Shown in pieces: positions 5,661 to 13,695 of a stretch of DNA of 13,695 nucleotides (within the stretch, counting starts at the first letter, position 1; every line of letters starts with the position of its first letter). Made by a program: the position numbers and the translations under genes. The DNA comes from an uncultured Muribaculaceae bacterium. GTDB taxonomy: Bacteria > Bacteroidota > Bacteroidia > Bacteroidales > Muribaculaceae. The stretch lies in assembly GCA_910584545.1 (NCBI GenBank), contig CAJUBC010000058.1, forward strand, positions 1 to 13,695. The letters run 5' to 3'. The notes under the pieces are model-generated. The model had not been told where the DNA came from. It was given only the letters and a program-made list of their open reading frames with translations, and made no database searches.

Positions 5661-6497
5661 ATGCGTAAAACTTTGATACTGACACTCGGCATGGCACTGT
5701 CATGCGTTTCGTTAAACTCATGCATCTGCTCATGCGCAGACACAAAGACATTCTCTTTCGGTAAAGATGTGATCAAAATCAGCAAGGATGACAAGATAGT
5801 CACCAAACAGTTCGATGTCAAGTCGTTCGACCGGATATCGTCATCATACTCAATCGACGTCGAGTATGTGCAGGGACCGCAGAAAGTAGTTGTCACAGCC
5901 CCCGAGAAACTGATGTCGATGCTGGACGTGTCCGTAAGCAACTCCACACTCAATATCGGTTTCTCCAATACCCGCATGGGTATATCCATCGATGGCGACA
6001 TACCCTATAAAGCCGTGGTATCATCCCCCTCGCTCAGGCAGATAACCTCAAAGGGCTCCGGCGACATTCTGCTCAAAGGCAACATCAAGATTGAATCACT
6101 CGAGGCAACGGTCTCCGGAAGCGGTGACATACGAGGTGATGAGATTCAGGCAGGAAACGCAAGCTTCACATCTAACGGCAGCGGCGACATCAATATCCGC
6201 TCACTTGCCGGAAATGACATAAGCCTCGAGATGAGAGGAAGCGGAGACATTGAAATCGCAAATCTGTCTTCCAAAAACCTCACCGGAAGCACCAGTGGGA
6301 GCGGAGACATGAAAATGAACATCAACTGCGAGATTGCCGAACTCAGCACCAACGGCAGCGGCGACATCACCGTATCCGGAGAATGCCTCAAGGCGGTGCT
6401 TAGGACCTTGGGCAGCGGCGACATCAATGCCAAGAAGCTCAATTGCCGCAGCATCAAGGCGATAGAGCGAGGTTCAGGCGATATAAAAACACTTTAA
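5661..6497 (+). CDS. GIN-domain (DUF2807) lipoprotein with eight GSGD repeats
   Basis: This 278-residue envelope protein starts with a basic, hydrophobic leader and a cysteine cluster (C15, C21, C23, C25). LNSC ending at C21 could serve as a lipobox, so a lipoprotein is likely. The motif FDVKSFDRISSSYSIDVEYVQG (51-72) is the usual entry to the GIN domain, a right-handed beta-helix also named putative auto-transporter adhesin head domain. The C-terminal half has eight GSGD motifs, starting at residues 132, 153, 173, 193, 213, 232, 251 and 271. The 19-21 residue period fits one helix rung per repeat. Codons vary between repeats, so selection is on the protein. It starts 22 bases after the ATPase gene and ends 12 bases before the permease gene. 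Function is unknown; binding at the envelope, perhaps as an accessory to the transporter, is a guess. Confidence 0.88.
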   Translation: MRKTLILTLGMALSCVSLNSCICSCADTKTFSFGKDVIKISKDDKIVTKQFDVKSFDRISSSYSIDVEYVQGPQKVVVTAPEKLMSMLDVSVSNSTLNIGFSNTRMGISIDGDIPYKAVVSSPSLRQITSKGSGDILLKGNIKIESLEATVSGSGDIRGDEIQAGNASFTSNGSGDINIRSLAGNDISLEMRGSGDIEIANLSSKNLTGSTSGSGDMKMNINCEIAELSTNGSGDITVSGECLKAVLRTLGSGDINAKKLNCRSIKAIERGSGDIKTL

Positions 6498-6509
6498 ACG
6501 ATTCAAGAC

Positions 6510-7235
6510 ATGAGAAACAATATGTTTATGGCGATGTTCCGCAAGCTGCTTGTCGAGAACCGCCACAGAATCCTCATACTTGGCGGAGGCTACTTCGCAC
6601 TCTGCATGCTGATGGGATGCTGGATGGGATTTTTCAGCATGAATCTCGATGCAGAGACAGCACTGTATTTCGCCACGTCCTGTCTGATGGTCACGCTCGC
6701 CGCGTCCATGACCTTCTCCGACCTGAAGACGAAGCAGGGACGCATCGCTTTCCTGATGCTTCCCGCCTCAGCCTCAGCCAAGACATTCCCACGCATATTA
6801 GCTATGACTGTCGGCATACTTATCGCCAGTACCGTCGGATTTTACCTTATGGATGTCGTCCGATGGTTGCTCGAAGGGCTTGTGTACAGTGCATGGGATG
6901 GAATACGCAATCCTTTCTCCATGATTCCCAACTCTGAATACGGTGAATTTGCATACGTGTTCTTCGCCATGTACCTATTCAACGTGGCGGTCTACACGCT
7001 CGGTTCGGCCATAGCTCCCAGACTCTCGTTCCTCAAGACCACCTGCGTGATGTTCGCAATCCAGTTCGTGCTGGTATTCATCCTCAGTATATGGATCAGA
7101 TCCAGTGTCATCATAAGCTGGGACATAGATGGCAACTGGCTACCGTATACCATCATAGGCATGTTCTACGTGTTTGCAGCGATACTGTTCTACGGCGCAT
7201 ACCTCCGCATCCGCAGGCTGACCCTGATTAATTAA
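6510..7235 (+). CDS. Six-helix ABC-2-like permease
   Basis: This 241-residue inner-membrane protein has six hydrophobic segments at about 21-43, 51-70, 94-115, 148-170, 178-196 and 211-233, and a basic C-terminus. Between helices 2 and 3 it reads FLMLPASASAKTFPR, the LPAS-x-x-x-K-x-x-x-R pattern common in ABC-2-type permeases of Bacteroidota. The topology fits a half-transporter that dimerises with two copies of the ATPase encoded upstream. It is translationally close to both neighbours (12 bases after the GIN gene, nine before the GntR gene). The substrate is unknown. No truncation is seen. Confidence 0.85.
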   Translation: MRNNMFMAMFRKLLVENRHRILILGGGYFALCMLMGCWMGFFSMNLDAETALYFATSCLMVTLAASMTFSDLKTKQGRIAFLMLPASASAKTFPRILAMTVGILIASTVGFYLMDVVRWLLEGLVYSAWDGIRNPFSMIPNSEYGEFAYVFFAMYLFNVAVYTLGSAIAPRLSFLKTTCVMFAIQFVLVFILSIWIRSSVIISWDIDGNWLPYTIIGMFYVFAAILFYGAYLRIRRLTLIN

Positions 7236-7244
7236 AGTATTTCA

Positions 7245-7622
7245 ATGGATTTCAACGAAAACAAACCCATATATCTGCAGATCGCCGACCGCATTATGGA
7301 GAAAATCCTCAATCATACCTACAAAGAAGGCGACAGGCTTCCCTCTGTGAGGGAAGCCGCCGCCGACGCGGGGGTTAACGCCAACACCATGATGCGCACC
7401 TACACATTATTGGAACAGAACGGTGTGATCTTCAACAAGAGAGGAATCGGCTTCTTTGTCGCGGAGTCCGGACGGCAGCGTGTATGGGACATACAGTACA
7501 GAGAACTTGAAGATACCGACCTGAAATACATTTTCGGAAGACTCGCTAACTTCGGCTACGAACCCGAACGCCTCAAGCAAGCGTATATCGACTATCTCGA
7601 AAACAGAGAAAAACAGAAATGA
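7245..7622 (+). CDS. GntR-family transcriptional regulator, YtrA subfamily
   Basis: This 125-residue DNA-binding protein has an N-terminal winged helix (about 9-73). The GntR signature is PIYLQIADRIMEKI, then GDRLPSVREAAADAGVNANT, with a wing around NKRGIGFFV. Only about 50 residues follow, two helices with no ligand-binding domain, which is the mark of the YtrA subfamily. These proteins normally act as dimeric repressors of the ABC operon that encodes them. Here the gene is fourth in the operon, and a 24-bp near-palindrome covers the start site of the same operon, so autoregulation is the simplest model. The inducer is unknown. Confidence 0.92.
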   Translation: MDFNENKPIYLQIADRIMEKILNHTYKEGDRLPSVREAAADAGVNANTMMRTYTLLEQNGVIFNKRGIGFFVAESGRQRVWDIQYRELEDTDLKYIFGRLANFGYEPERLKQAYIDYLENREKQK

Positions 7623-7656
7623 ATCGCGAATCACAACCATAAAATTATCCTGTGAC

Positions 7657-10191
7657 ATGAAATTCAACAAGAAATCGCGCGGAGCGGGCTTCATGCCGTT
7701 CGCTGGGGTGCTCGTTACCCTCTCCTTCGCGCTTGTCTCGATACTACTGATGTGCGCCACCACCGCTCATGGAGCTCCTTACCGTGTGACCGGGACCGTA
7801 GCCGACACATCCGGAAGTCCACTTCCCGGCGCCCTCTACCGGGTCTATGCCGCATCCGACTCGGTTATGCCAGTAGTCAGCAATGTCACCGATTCTGTCG
7901 GTAATTTCGCGCAGCCCCTCGATTCCGCCGGGAACTACAGCCTCCGGATGGAATACCTCGGCATGAAACCGGCCACACGTTTCTTCTCGCTGACAGAGGG
8001 TGACCCGGAAGCCAGACTCGATTCCATAATCTTGAACACGGATGAGGCCACACTCTCCGAATTAGTGGTCACATACCATAAACCGATAATCGAGAGCGAT
8101 GGATCCAAACTCACCTACAATATGGATGAAGACCCCGCTGCGAAAAGCAACAGCATCCTGGAAATGTTGAGAAAGGTACCGATGGTGACGGTAGATGCCG
8201 AAGAGAACGTGAAGGTGCAGGGATCCTCCAACTTCAAGATACTCGTCAACGGGAAGGAAGACCCGATGTTCTCCGGCTCCAATCTCTCCACTGTACTGAA
8301 AGCGATGCCGGCATCCTCAATCCGAAAGATAGAGGTGATAACGGAACCCGGGGCGAAATACGACGCCGAGGGCACATCCGGCGTACTGAACATAGTTACC
8401 ACCGGAGGTCAGAATCTCGAAGGAGTGTTCGGCAACATCAACGCCTTTGTAAACCGCCAGGGAGTGGGAGCCAGCGCCTACGCACGCACCAAGATAAAGA
8501 ACGTGGCCGCAAGCGTCAACGCCTGGTACAATCAGGGTGGTGTCTTTCACGATACATTCGACGGTGGAGCCACGATCAAGAATATGGATTCGGAGATGGA
8601 ACGCATCCGGGAATCGGTCAGAAAAATCAATATGCCTGACTTCAACAGTTCGGGTGCGAACGTAAACCTCTCCTGGGAACCGGACACTCTCAACCTTGTG
8701 ACACTCTCCGGCAATTACAACTATTTCAAATATGGATATTCAGGATATTCGACACAGCGGGCACTTACGGCCGCCGGTGTCGAAAGATGGTCTGTCCTGC
8801 AAAGACTCAGCAACAACAATACATCCAACTCCGCAGGAGGCCAACTGAGTTATCAGCATACATTCGGTCGCCAGGGGCACCATATAGTGGCATCCTACAA
8901 TTTCGGCTATAACGGCGACAACAGCAGCAATATCGAAGAGAACGAGGACATAAAAGGTGATTTCCCCGTGGATTACCTGTGGAGGGAGAATACCGGGACC
9001 GGTAAATATTTCCGTCATGTAGGACAGCTTGACTATGCGCTGCCCATCGGCGATAAACATGTGGTCGAACTCGGTGCAAAGGGAACCTTCATGACCAACA
9101 CCGCCCACAACATACCGTGGCAGGGAATGTCGGAGAATGAGGCTGCGGTAATCCGCACGGATGAGATGCGCACCGAACAGTTCCAGAACATTGTGGCCGC
9201 ATACGCCGCCTACACCGGCAAATTCGGGCAGTTCACAGGAAAGGCCGGACTCCGCTACGAGCATACCGACATGGGACTCCGCTATAAGATGGGACAGAGA
9301 CCTGACTTCTCGACACGTCTCGACGATGCTGTCCCGGACCTTTCGCTGAGCTATAACCTCACCCCCGGCTCGAATCTGAGACTCGGCTATCAGATGCGCA
9401 TCTCCCGTCCCGGTCTCTGGAGTCTGAATCCCTATCGCGACGAGACCCTCGGCGAGGTCAAATACGGAAACCCGGACCTAAAAAGCGAGGTGTCGCACGG
9501 CGTATCGTTCTCGTACAACAACTACGGAGGCAAACTCGGCGGCGGCATCCGCGCAGCCTACGACTATGTCGGCAACGGAATCATGGACTATATGTTCGCC
9601 GAAAAGGACATAATCCATACAACATACGCCAATATCGGACGGCAGCAGACCGCGCGTCTCGACATCAACGGCCAATGGACCATCATTCCCGACATGTCGC
9701 TGAGCATCTTCATGAGCGGCTATTACAAAGACATGAAGGCTGACGCACCCATGCTGACCGCGCATAAGAGCGGTTGGGGCGGCGACTTCAATGTGGACTG
9801 GAACTACAGGATTCCGATCCGTATGCGCTTCAACGTGTCGGGAGGAGCCGGCAGCCCCTGGTTCGACATCCAGTACAAGGGCAACAGCTGGTACTATTAC
9901 TCTGTCGCCATATCGCAATCGTTCCTCAAGGAAGACGCCCTGACAATCTCGCTCAACGCAGCCAATTTCCTTAATCCGATACGCACGTTCAACAGTGAAT
10001 CCGTGGCATCGAACGTAACGACCCGAACATGGAACAATTTCAAGCTATGGCAGGTCGGGTTCAGCATCACCTACCGCTTCGGAAGCCTGAAGAGCGATGT
10101 GAAGCGTACGGCTGCGGAAGTTTCGGGCGATGATTCCGGCGCAGGGGCCGGCGCAGGCTCCGGCTCTGCAGGGAAAGGTGGCAATCCTTGA
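7657..10191 (+). CDS. TonB-dependent-receptor-like outer membrane beta-barrel protein (OMP_b-brl_3 type)
   Basis: This 844-residue outer-membrane protein has a signal peptide ending near residue 40 (AHGA). A carboxypeptidase-regulatory-like domain follows (about 43-128), then a plug domain (about 135-240) with the conserved KYDAEGTSGVLNIVT ending. The rest is a long barrel with alternating aromatic strands, with the last strand near QVGFSITYRFGS. After the barrel comes a polar tail of about 28 residues rich in Gly, Ala and Ser. No SusD partner is nearby, so this is not a typical glycan-uptake pair. It starts 34 bases after the GntR gene with no clear promoter between, and so is likely the last gene of the ABC operon. 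Import, export and passive channel roles are all possible. The operon context favours work with the transporter and GIN protein in envelope traffic. Confidence 0.88.
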   Translation: MKFNKKSRGAGFMPFAGVLVTLSFALVSILLMCATTAHGAPYRVTGTVADTSGSPLPGALYRVYAASDSVMPVVSNVTDSVGNFAQPLDSAGNYSLRMEYLGMKPATRFFSLTEGDPEARLDSIILNTDEATLSELVVTYHKPIIESDGSKLTYNMDEDPAAKSNSILEMLRKVPMVTVDAEENVKVQGSSNFKILVNGKEDPMFSGSNLSTVLKAMPASSIRKIEVITEPGAKYDAEGTSGVLNIVTTGGQNLEGVFGNINAFVNRQGVGASAYARTKIKNVAASVNAWYNQGGVFHDTFDGGATIKNMDSEMERIRESVRKINMPDFNSSGANVNLSWEPDTLNLVTLSGNYNYFKYGYSGYSTQRALTAAGVERWSVLQRLSNNNTSNSAGGQLSYQHTFGRQGHHIVASYNFGYNGDNSSNIEENEDIKGDFPVDYLWRENTGTGKYFRHVGQLDYALPIGDKHVVELGAKGTFMTNTAHNIPWQGMSENEAAVIRTDEMRTEQFQNIVAAYAAYTGKFGQFTGKAGLRYEHTDMGLRYKMGQRPDFSTRLDDAVPDLSLSYNLTPGSNLRLGYQMRISRPGLWSLNPYRDETLGEVKYGNPDLKSEVSHGVSFSYNNYGGKLGGGIRAAYDYVGNGIMDYMFAEKDIIHTTYANIGRQQTARLDINGQWTIIPDMSLSIFMSGYYKDMKADAPMLTAHKSGWGGDFNVDWNYRIPIRMRFNVSGGAGSPWFDIQYKGNSWYYYSVAISQSFLKEDALTISLNAANFLNPIRTFNSESVASNVTTRTWNNFKLWQVGFSITYRFGSLKSDVKRTAAEVSGDDSGAGAGAGSGSAGKGGNP

Positions 10192-10232
10192 AAATTACTT
10201 GAGAAATTCGGGGCCCTTCCCGGTTTGACAGT

Positions 10233-10262
10233 TTGAAATTTGAGAAATAATGATTATTTTTG
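10233..10262 (+). promoter_or_regulatory. Bacteroidota promoter of ftsY-rimO-menF
   Basis: TTG at 10233-10235, a 19-base spacer and TATTTTTG at 10255-10262 match consensus. The predicted start is near 10269, about 95 bases before the ftsY ATG. Confidence 0.8.
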
Positions 10263-10305
10263 TGGATTGGAACGGAAGGAGCTTGTTCCCCCGCTCCAAT
10301 CCGCA
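10261..10305. repeat. 11-bp dyad at the ftsY transcription start
   Basis: Bases 10261-10271 pair with 10295-10305, eight of them as the perfect core GGATTGGA/TCCAATCC, with one G-T pair further out. The left arm covers the predicted start site, so an RNA from this promoter would lack most of it. A DNA-binding site, or a hairpin ending transcripts from the upstream operon, fits better than a leader hairpin. No T run follows. Confidence 0.55.
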
Positions 10306-10363
10306 AATTTCATTCATGCATCGCGCATTATGCCGCATGCATAACGATTAAGAAGATTCATTT

Positions 10364-11323
10364 ATGTTCAAGTTTTTCTCCAAGAAGAAAAAAGAGACTC
10401 TGGATTCGGGGCTTGAGAAGACCCAGACCGGCATGTGGAACAAGATCTCGCATGCCATCGCCGGAAAAAGCAAAGTCGACGACGAAGTTCTCGACAACCT
10501 CGAGGAAGCGTTCATCATGAGCGATGTGGGCACTGACACCACCCTTAAGATCATAGAGCGGCTCGAGGAGCGGGTAGCCCGTGACAAATATGTAGGCAGT
10601 CAGGAACTTCGCCGCATGCTCGTGGAGGAAGTGACCGACATGCTCCAGAAACCGGACAACGAGAATGAGCTTGACGATTTCAAAGTCACGCGCAAGGGTG
10701 ATGACCCGTACGTGATACTTGTGGTGGGAGTGAACGGTGTCGGGAAGACCACTACCATCGGTAAACTCGCCTGGCAGTACAAGCAGGCAGGAAACAAGGT
10801 GGTACTCGGCGCGGCAGACACGTTCCGTGCCGCGGCCATCGAGCAGCTTGACATCTGGGGCCAGCGCGTGGGCGTTCCGGTGATAAAGCAGAAGATGGGA
10901 AGCGACCCGGCGGCAGTGGCTTTCGACACTCTGCAGAGCGCCAAGGCGCAGGGAGCCGACGTGGTGATAATCGACACTGCGGGACGACTGCACAACAAGA
11001 TAAACCTGATGAACGAGCTGACCAAAGTGAAGTCCGTAATGAAGCGCGTGGTGCCCGACGCTCCGCAGGAGATTCTTCTCGTACTTGACGGCAGCACCGG
11101 CCAGAACGCTTTCGAACAGGCCAAGCAGTTCATGGCGGCAACAGAGATCAACAACCTCGCGGTAACCAAGCTCGACGGCACTTCACGTGGCGGCGTGGTG
11201 ATCGGAATCAGCGACCAATTCAAGATTCCCGTGAAGTACATCGGACTCGGAGAGGGAATGGAAGACCTGCAGATCTTCCATCCGACTGAGTTTGTCAAAT
11301 CACTTTTCGGCGACGCTATATGA
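10364..11323 (+). CDS. ftsY: Signal recognition particle receptor FtsY
   Basis: This 319-residue GTPase docks SRP-ribosome complexes at the inner membrane. It has only a short, lysine-rich N-terminus (FKFFSKKKK) instead of the long acidic A domain of Escherichia coli, as is common in Bacteroidota. The N domain follows, then the GTPase: P-loop GVNGVGKTT (122-130), the SRP-GTPase insertion with DTFRAAA, G3 as DTAGR (204-208) and G4 as TKLD (268-271). The C-terminal GLGEGMEDLQIFHPTEFVKSLF is typical of FtsY. Its stop overlaps the rimO start in ATGA, which implies coupled translation. It is first in its operon, with a consensus promoter upstream. Confidence 0.96.
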   Translation: MFKFFSKKKKETLDSGLEKTQTGMWNKISHAIAGKSKVDDEVLDNLEEAFIMSDVGTDTTLKIIERLEERVARDKYVGSQELRRMLVEEVTDMLQKPDNENELDDFKVTRKGDDPYVILVVGVNGVGKTTTIGKLAWQYKQAGNKVVLGAADTFRAAAIEQLDIWGQRVGVPVIKQKMGSDPAAVAFDTLQSAKAQGADVVIIDTAGRLHNKINLMNELTKVKSVMKRVVPDAPQEILLVLDGSTGQNAFEQAKQFMAATEINNLAVTKLDGTSRGGVVIGISDQFKIPVKYIGLGEGMEDLQIFHPTEFVKSLFGDAI

Positions 11324-12630
11324 TACGGAACCACATCGACGTGATCTCGATGGGTTGCTCCAAGAACCTGATCGATTCCGAACGGCTGCTACGTCGTCTG
11401 GAAGCCAAGGGCTATACCGTGGCTCACAACCCCGAGAATGTCAAGGGTGAATATGTCGTGGTGAACACCTGCGGCTTCATAGCCGATGCCAAGGAGGAAT
11501 CCATCGACCTGCTCCTGAATCTCGCCGAACATAAAGATTCAGGCAGGATCGGGAAAATAGTGGCCATGGGGTGTCTCACGCAGAGATACCGCGACGTGCT
11601 GGAGGATGAGATCCCTGAGATCGACATAATCTACGGAAAATTCGACTGGAAGGATTTTCTCGACAGCCTCGAGGACCGGTCGGGCGCGGCCGCACCAAGC
11701 GAATGGGAGCGGACGCTCACAACTCCTCCCCATTCATGCTACCTGAAGATCTCGGAAGGGTGCAACAGGTTCTGCGCCTTCTGCGCTATACCGATCATAA
11801 CGGGCCGGCATGTGTCGCGGCCGATGGAAGAGATACTTGAGGAAACGCGCAGACTTGCCTCCGAAGGAGTAAAAGAGTTCAACGTGATCGCCCAGGACCT
11901 CTCATCGTACGGTACTGACCTTTACGGAGAGCATCGTCTGGCTCAGCTTATCGACGGCATGGCCGACATCGAGGGTGTGGAATGGATCAGGCTTCATTAT
12001 GCCTATCCCGCTGATTTCCCCATGGATATACTGGAGGTGATGGCCCGCAGGCCGAACGTATGCAAGTACCTTGACATAGCTCTTCAGCACAGTTCAGACA
12101 AGATGCTGAAAGCCATGCGCAGACATATATCCGCAGCCGACACGGAGAAACTGCTCGATGAAATCCGTCGCAGAGTCCCCGGCATAAAGATCCGAACCAC
12201 CCTTATGGTCGGTTTCCCGGGGGAGGACGAGGATGATTTCGACAATCTCATGGAATTCGTGCGCAGACAGCGCTTCGACCGAATGGGGGCTTTCGCGTAT
12301 TCCGAGGAGGAAGATACCTACGCGGCAAAGCATTACAGCGACGATGTACCCGACGAGGTTAAGAAACGCAGGCTCGACTCGCTCATGGCCCTCCAGGAGA
12401 ATATAGCTGCCGAACTGTCACAGGAAATGGTCGGGAAAAGACTCAGGTTGCTCGTTGATGAACGGGAGGGTGAATATGCAGTATGCCGCTCCGAATGGGA
12501 CAGTCCTGAAGTTGACCTTACCTTCTATGTAAGATGCGATGCCCGGCCGGGAGAATTCATCGAAGCCACCGTGACCAGAGCCGAGGAATTCGACCTATTT
12601 GCAGACATCGACGCAAACACTGACAATTAA
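11320..12630 (+). CDS. rimO: Ribosomal protein S12 methylthiotransferase RimO
   Basis: This 436-residue radical SAM enzyme adds a methylthio group to the conserved aspartate of ribosomal protein S12. The N-terminal UPF0004 domain has its three cluster cysteines at C13 (SMGCSKN), C51 (NTCGFI) and C85 (MGCLTQRY). The radical SAM cluster motif CNRFCAFC is at C148, C152 and C155. The C-terminal segment from about residue 375 fits the TRAM domain. SMGCSKNLIDSE separates RimO from the tRNA-modifying MiaB. It overlaps ftsY by four bases and has normal length with all cysteines present. Confidence 0.95.
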   Translation: MIRNHIDVISMGCSKNLIDSERLLRRLEAKGYTVAHNPENVKGEYVVVNTCGFIADAKEESIDLLLNLAEHKDSGRIGKIVAMGCLTQRYRDVLEDEIPEIDIIYGKFDWKDFLDSLEDRSGAAAPSEWERTLTTPPHSCYLKISEGCNRFCAFCAIPIITGRHVSRPMEEILEETRRLASEGVKEFNVIAQDLSSYGTDLYGEHRLAQLIDGMADIEGVEWIRLHYAYPADFPMDILEVMARRPNVCKYLDIALQHSSDKMLKAMRRHISAADTEKLLDEIRRRVPGIKIRTTLMVGFPGEDEDDFDNLMEFVRRQRFDRMGAFAYSEEEDTYAAKHYSDDVPDEVKKRRLDSLMALQENIAAELSQEMVGKRLRLLVDEREGEYAVCRSEWDSPEVDLTFYVRCDARPGEFIEATVTRAEEFDLFADIDANTDN

Positions 12631-12643
12631 ACAACAGATTCTG

Positions 12644-13648
12644 ATGAAAGCCTTTTACGGATACAGACTGCCGGGTGCCGGAACGGAAACAACTGTTTCC
12701 CGCTCCTGCGAGGTCGTCCCAGGGCTCCATAAAGGCTTTGTGGCAGCTCCTTTCCGCCAGGACAGACACTTGACGCTCACATTTACGGAAGGTGAATACA
12801 CTGAAATCAGTGAGCTGGACACTCTTGCCAACGGGATAAAAGTCGTTGATTCCCTTCCGGTTTCCACCACGCGCGCACAACACCGGGCGGAAGTGGAGCG
12901 TATGGTCTCCGAGATTAAGGCGGGTCACCTGACAAAGGCCGTTGCGGCCAGGCAGTTGGTTGTAAATCGGAGTGTATCTCTTTCAGAAACTTTCATGCGC
13001 CTCAGTCGCGAATATCCGGAAGCATTCATATTCTGCTTCGGAAGCGACGTCACCGGCGTATGGCTCGGGGCATCGCCCGAGACTCTGGTTTCAGGAAACT
13101 GCGGTGAGTTGACATCCATGGCTCTTGCAGGAACCCGAAGCTCAGGATGCTGCGGAGAATGGGACGAAAAAAACATAAAGGAGCACAATGTGGTGCGGGA
13201 TTTCATCCGCGACGCATTTGCGGCAGCGGATTTCAATCCGGAAACCGGTCATACACATACCGCTCAGGCCGGACCGGTGGAACATCTCCGTACCTTCATC
13301 TCCTGCCCGATTCCCCATGGTTATCATACGGACATCACCAAAGTCGGACAGCTCGCCTTGCGCCTCTCCCCTACTCCCGCTTTGTGCGGATTCCCGGTGG
13401 ACAAGGCTATGCTGCTTGTCGACAGTTGCGAAAGTTTCGACAGAACATATTACGGAGGCTTCTGCGGACCGTATCATAGCGACAGAGACTTCAGTTTCTT
13501 CGTCAATCTCAGGTCCATGCGTCGCGTTCCCGGCGGTTGCGTGCTTTACGCGGGCGGAGGCATCAATGAGTTGTCGGATCCCGGTGACGAATGGACGGAG
13601 ACTGAACAGAAGCTGTCGACGCTCCTGCGATGTCTGGAATCAGGATAG
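12644..13648 (+). CDS. menF: Isochorismate synthase (MenF/EntC family)
   Basis: This 334-residue chorismate-binding enzyme converts chorismate to isochorismate, the first committed step of menaquinone synthesis, the main quinone of Bacteroidota. The chorismate-binding domain covers most of the protein. LTKAVAAR (96-103) carries the likely general-base lysine K98. Then come GASPETLV (142-149), ALAGTR (160-165), EHNVV (180-184), PTPALCGFP (233-241), GGFCGP (261-266) and YAGGGI with SDPGDEWTETEQK (292-313). The N-terminal region is short compared with EntC. The ATG at 12644, 13 bases after the rimO stop, is preferred over a TTG at 12599 that would overlap rimO by 32 bases and add a 15-residue extension with no family match. 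A siderophore role is less likely, as no such genes are nearby. The rest of the men pathway probably lies beyond the window. Confidence 0.9.
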   Translation: MKAFYGYRLPGAGTETTVSRSCEVVPGLHKGFVAAPFRQDRHLTLTFTEGEYTEISELDTLANGIKVVDSLPVSTTRAQHRAEVERMVSEIKAGHLTKAVAARQLVVNRSVSLSETFMRLSREYPEAFIFCFGSDVTGVWLGASPETLVSGNCGELTSMALAGTRSSGCCGEWDEKNIKEHNVVRDFIRDAFAAADFNPETGHTHTAQAGPVEHLRTFISCPIPHGYHTDITKVGQLALRLSPTPALCGFPVDKAMLLVDSCESFDRTYYGGFCGPYHSDRDFSFFVNLRSMRRVPGGCVLYAGGGINELSDPGDEWTETEQKLSTLLRCLESG

Positions 13649-13695
13649 AACGACTTCTATAATTGCAGATAATCATAAACCATAAACTATAATAT

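Noticed and set aside
6054..6482. Regular DNA repeats that might suggest a CRISPR array
   Set aside because: The repeat is at protein level (GSGD), codons differ between units, and the reading frame is continuous. No CRISPR array or cas gene was seen anywhere in the window, including next to the Cas13-related abi gene.
6443..6937. 164-residue frame across the GIN/permease junction
   Set aside because: It is out of frame with two well-supported genes and has a composition unlike real proteins.
10209..10222. Short GC hairpin after the outer-membrane barrel gene
   Set aside because: It has only four paired bases and no T run, so it is too weak to call a terminator.
12599..12643. TTG start extending the isochorismate synthase by 15 residues
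   Set aside because: It overlaps rimO by 32 bases and adds a low-information stretch. The ATG at 12644 starts directly with the family-like sequence.
13649..13695. AT-rich tail with CATAAAC-like repeats at the right edge
   Set aside because: It is too short to judge. It may be the leader of the next gene, but no start codon or promoter is clear.

Overview
The window looks like a Bacteroidales chromosome, possibly Muribaculaceae-like (the family is a guess from gene style and base composition). The evidence is three promoters that fit the Bacteroidota pattern (TTG, 19-20 bases, TAnnTTTG), the lack of obvious Shine-Dalgarno sites, a ClpC with a UVR domain, an OMP_b-brl_3-type outer-membrane barrel protein, a GIN-domain (DUF2807) lipoprotein and a menaquinone-type isochorismate synthase.

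Region 1 (1-2061) is clearly AT-richer than the rest and looks like an accessory segment. It starts with the 5' part of a secreted-protein gene on the minus strand (1-392) that runs off the left edge. A 547-base gene-poor stretch (393-939) follows. It holds a perfect 20-bp inverted repeat with a nested hairpin, one copy of a 22-bp direct repeat, and a dense series of inverted repeats that ends in a good promoter. That promoter drives an AbiF/Abi_2-family HEPN protein (940-1854). The second copy of the 22-bp direct repeat lies just after this gene, so the structured region and the abi gene form a module of about 1.25 kb between repeats. AbiF proteins are known to be stably associated with a non-coding RNA, to act as toxins with an RNA antitoxin, and to be the proposed ancestors of Cas13. 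This module is the best candidate here for an unusual system. Two more inverted repeats lie between it and the next gene.

Region 2 (2062-4720) is clpC, a complete AAA+ unfoldase gene, closed by a strong intrinsic terminator.

Region 3 (4741-10191) is a five-gene operon: ABC ATPase, GIN-domain lipoprotein with eight GSGD repeats, six-helix ABC-2-like permease, YtrA-type GntR repressor and a large outer-membrane barrel protein. It starts at an excellent promoter whose predicted start site lies under a 24-bp near-palindrome that abuts the ATG. The simplest reading is an operator for the operon's own GntR repressor. The products span inner membrane, envelope and outer membrane, which suggests an inducible envelope-stress or export module.

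Region 4 (10233-13648) is a housekeeping operon of ftsY, rimO and an isochorismate synthase gene (menF type). It is driven by another canonical promoter overlapped by an 11-bp dyad. ftsY and rimO overlap by four bases, and the menF start lies 13 bases after rimO. The last 47 bases hold no recognisable gene.
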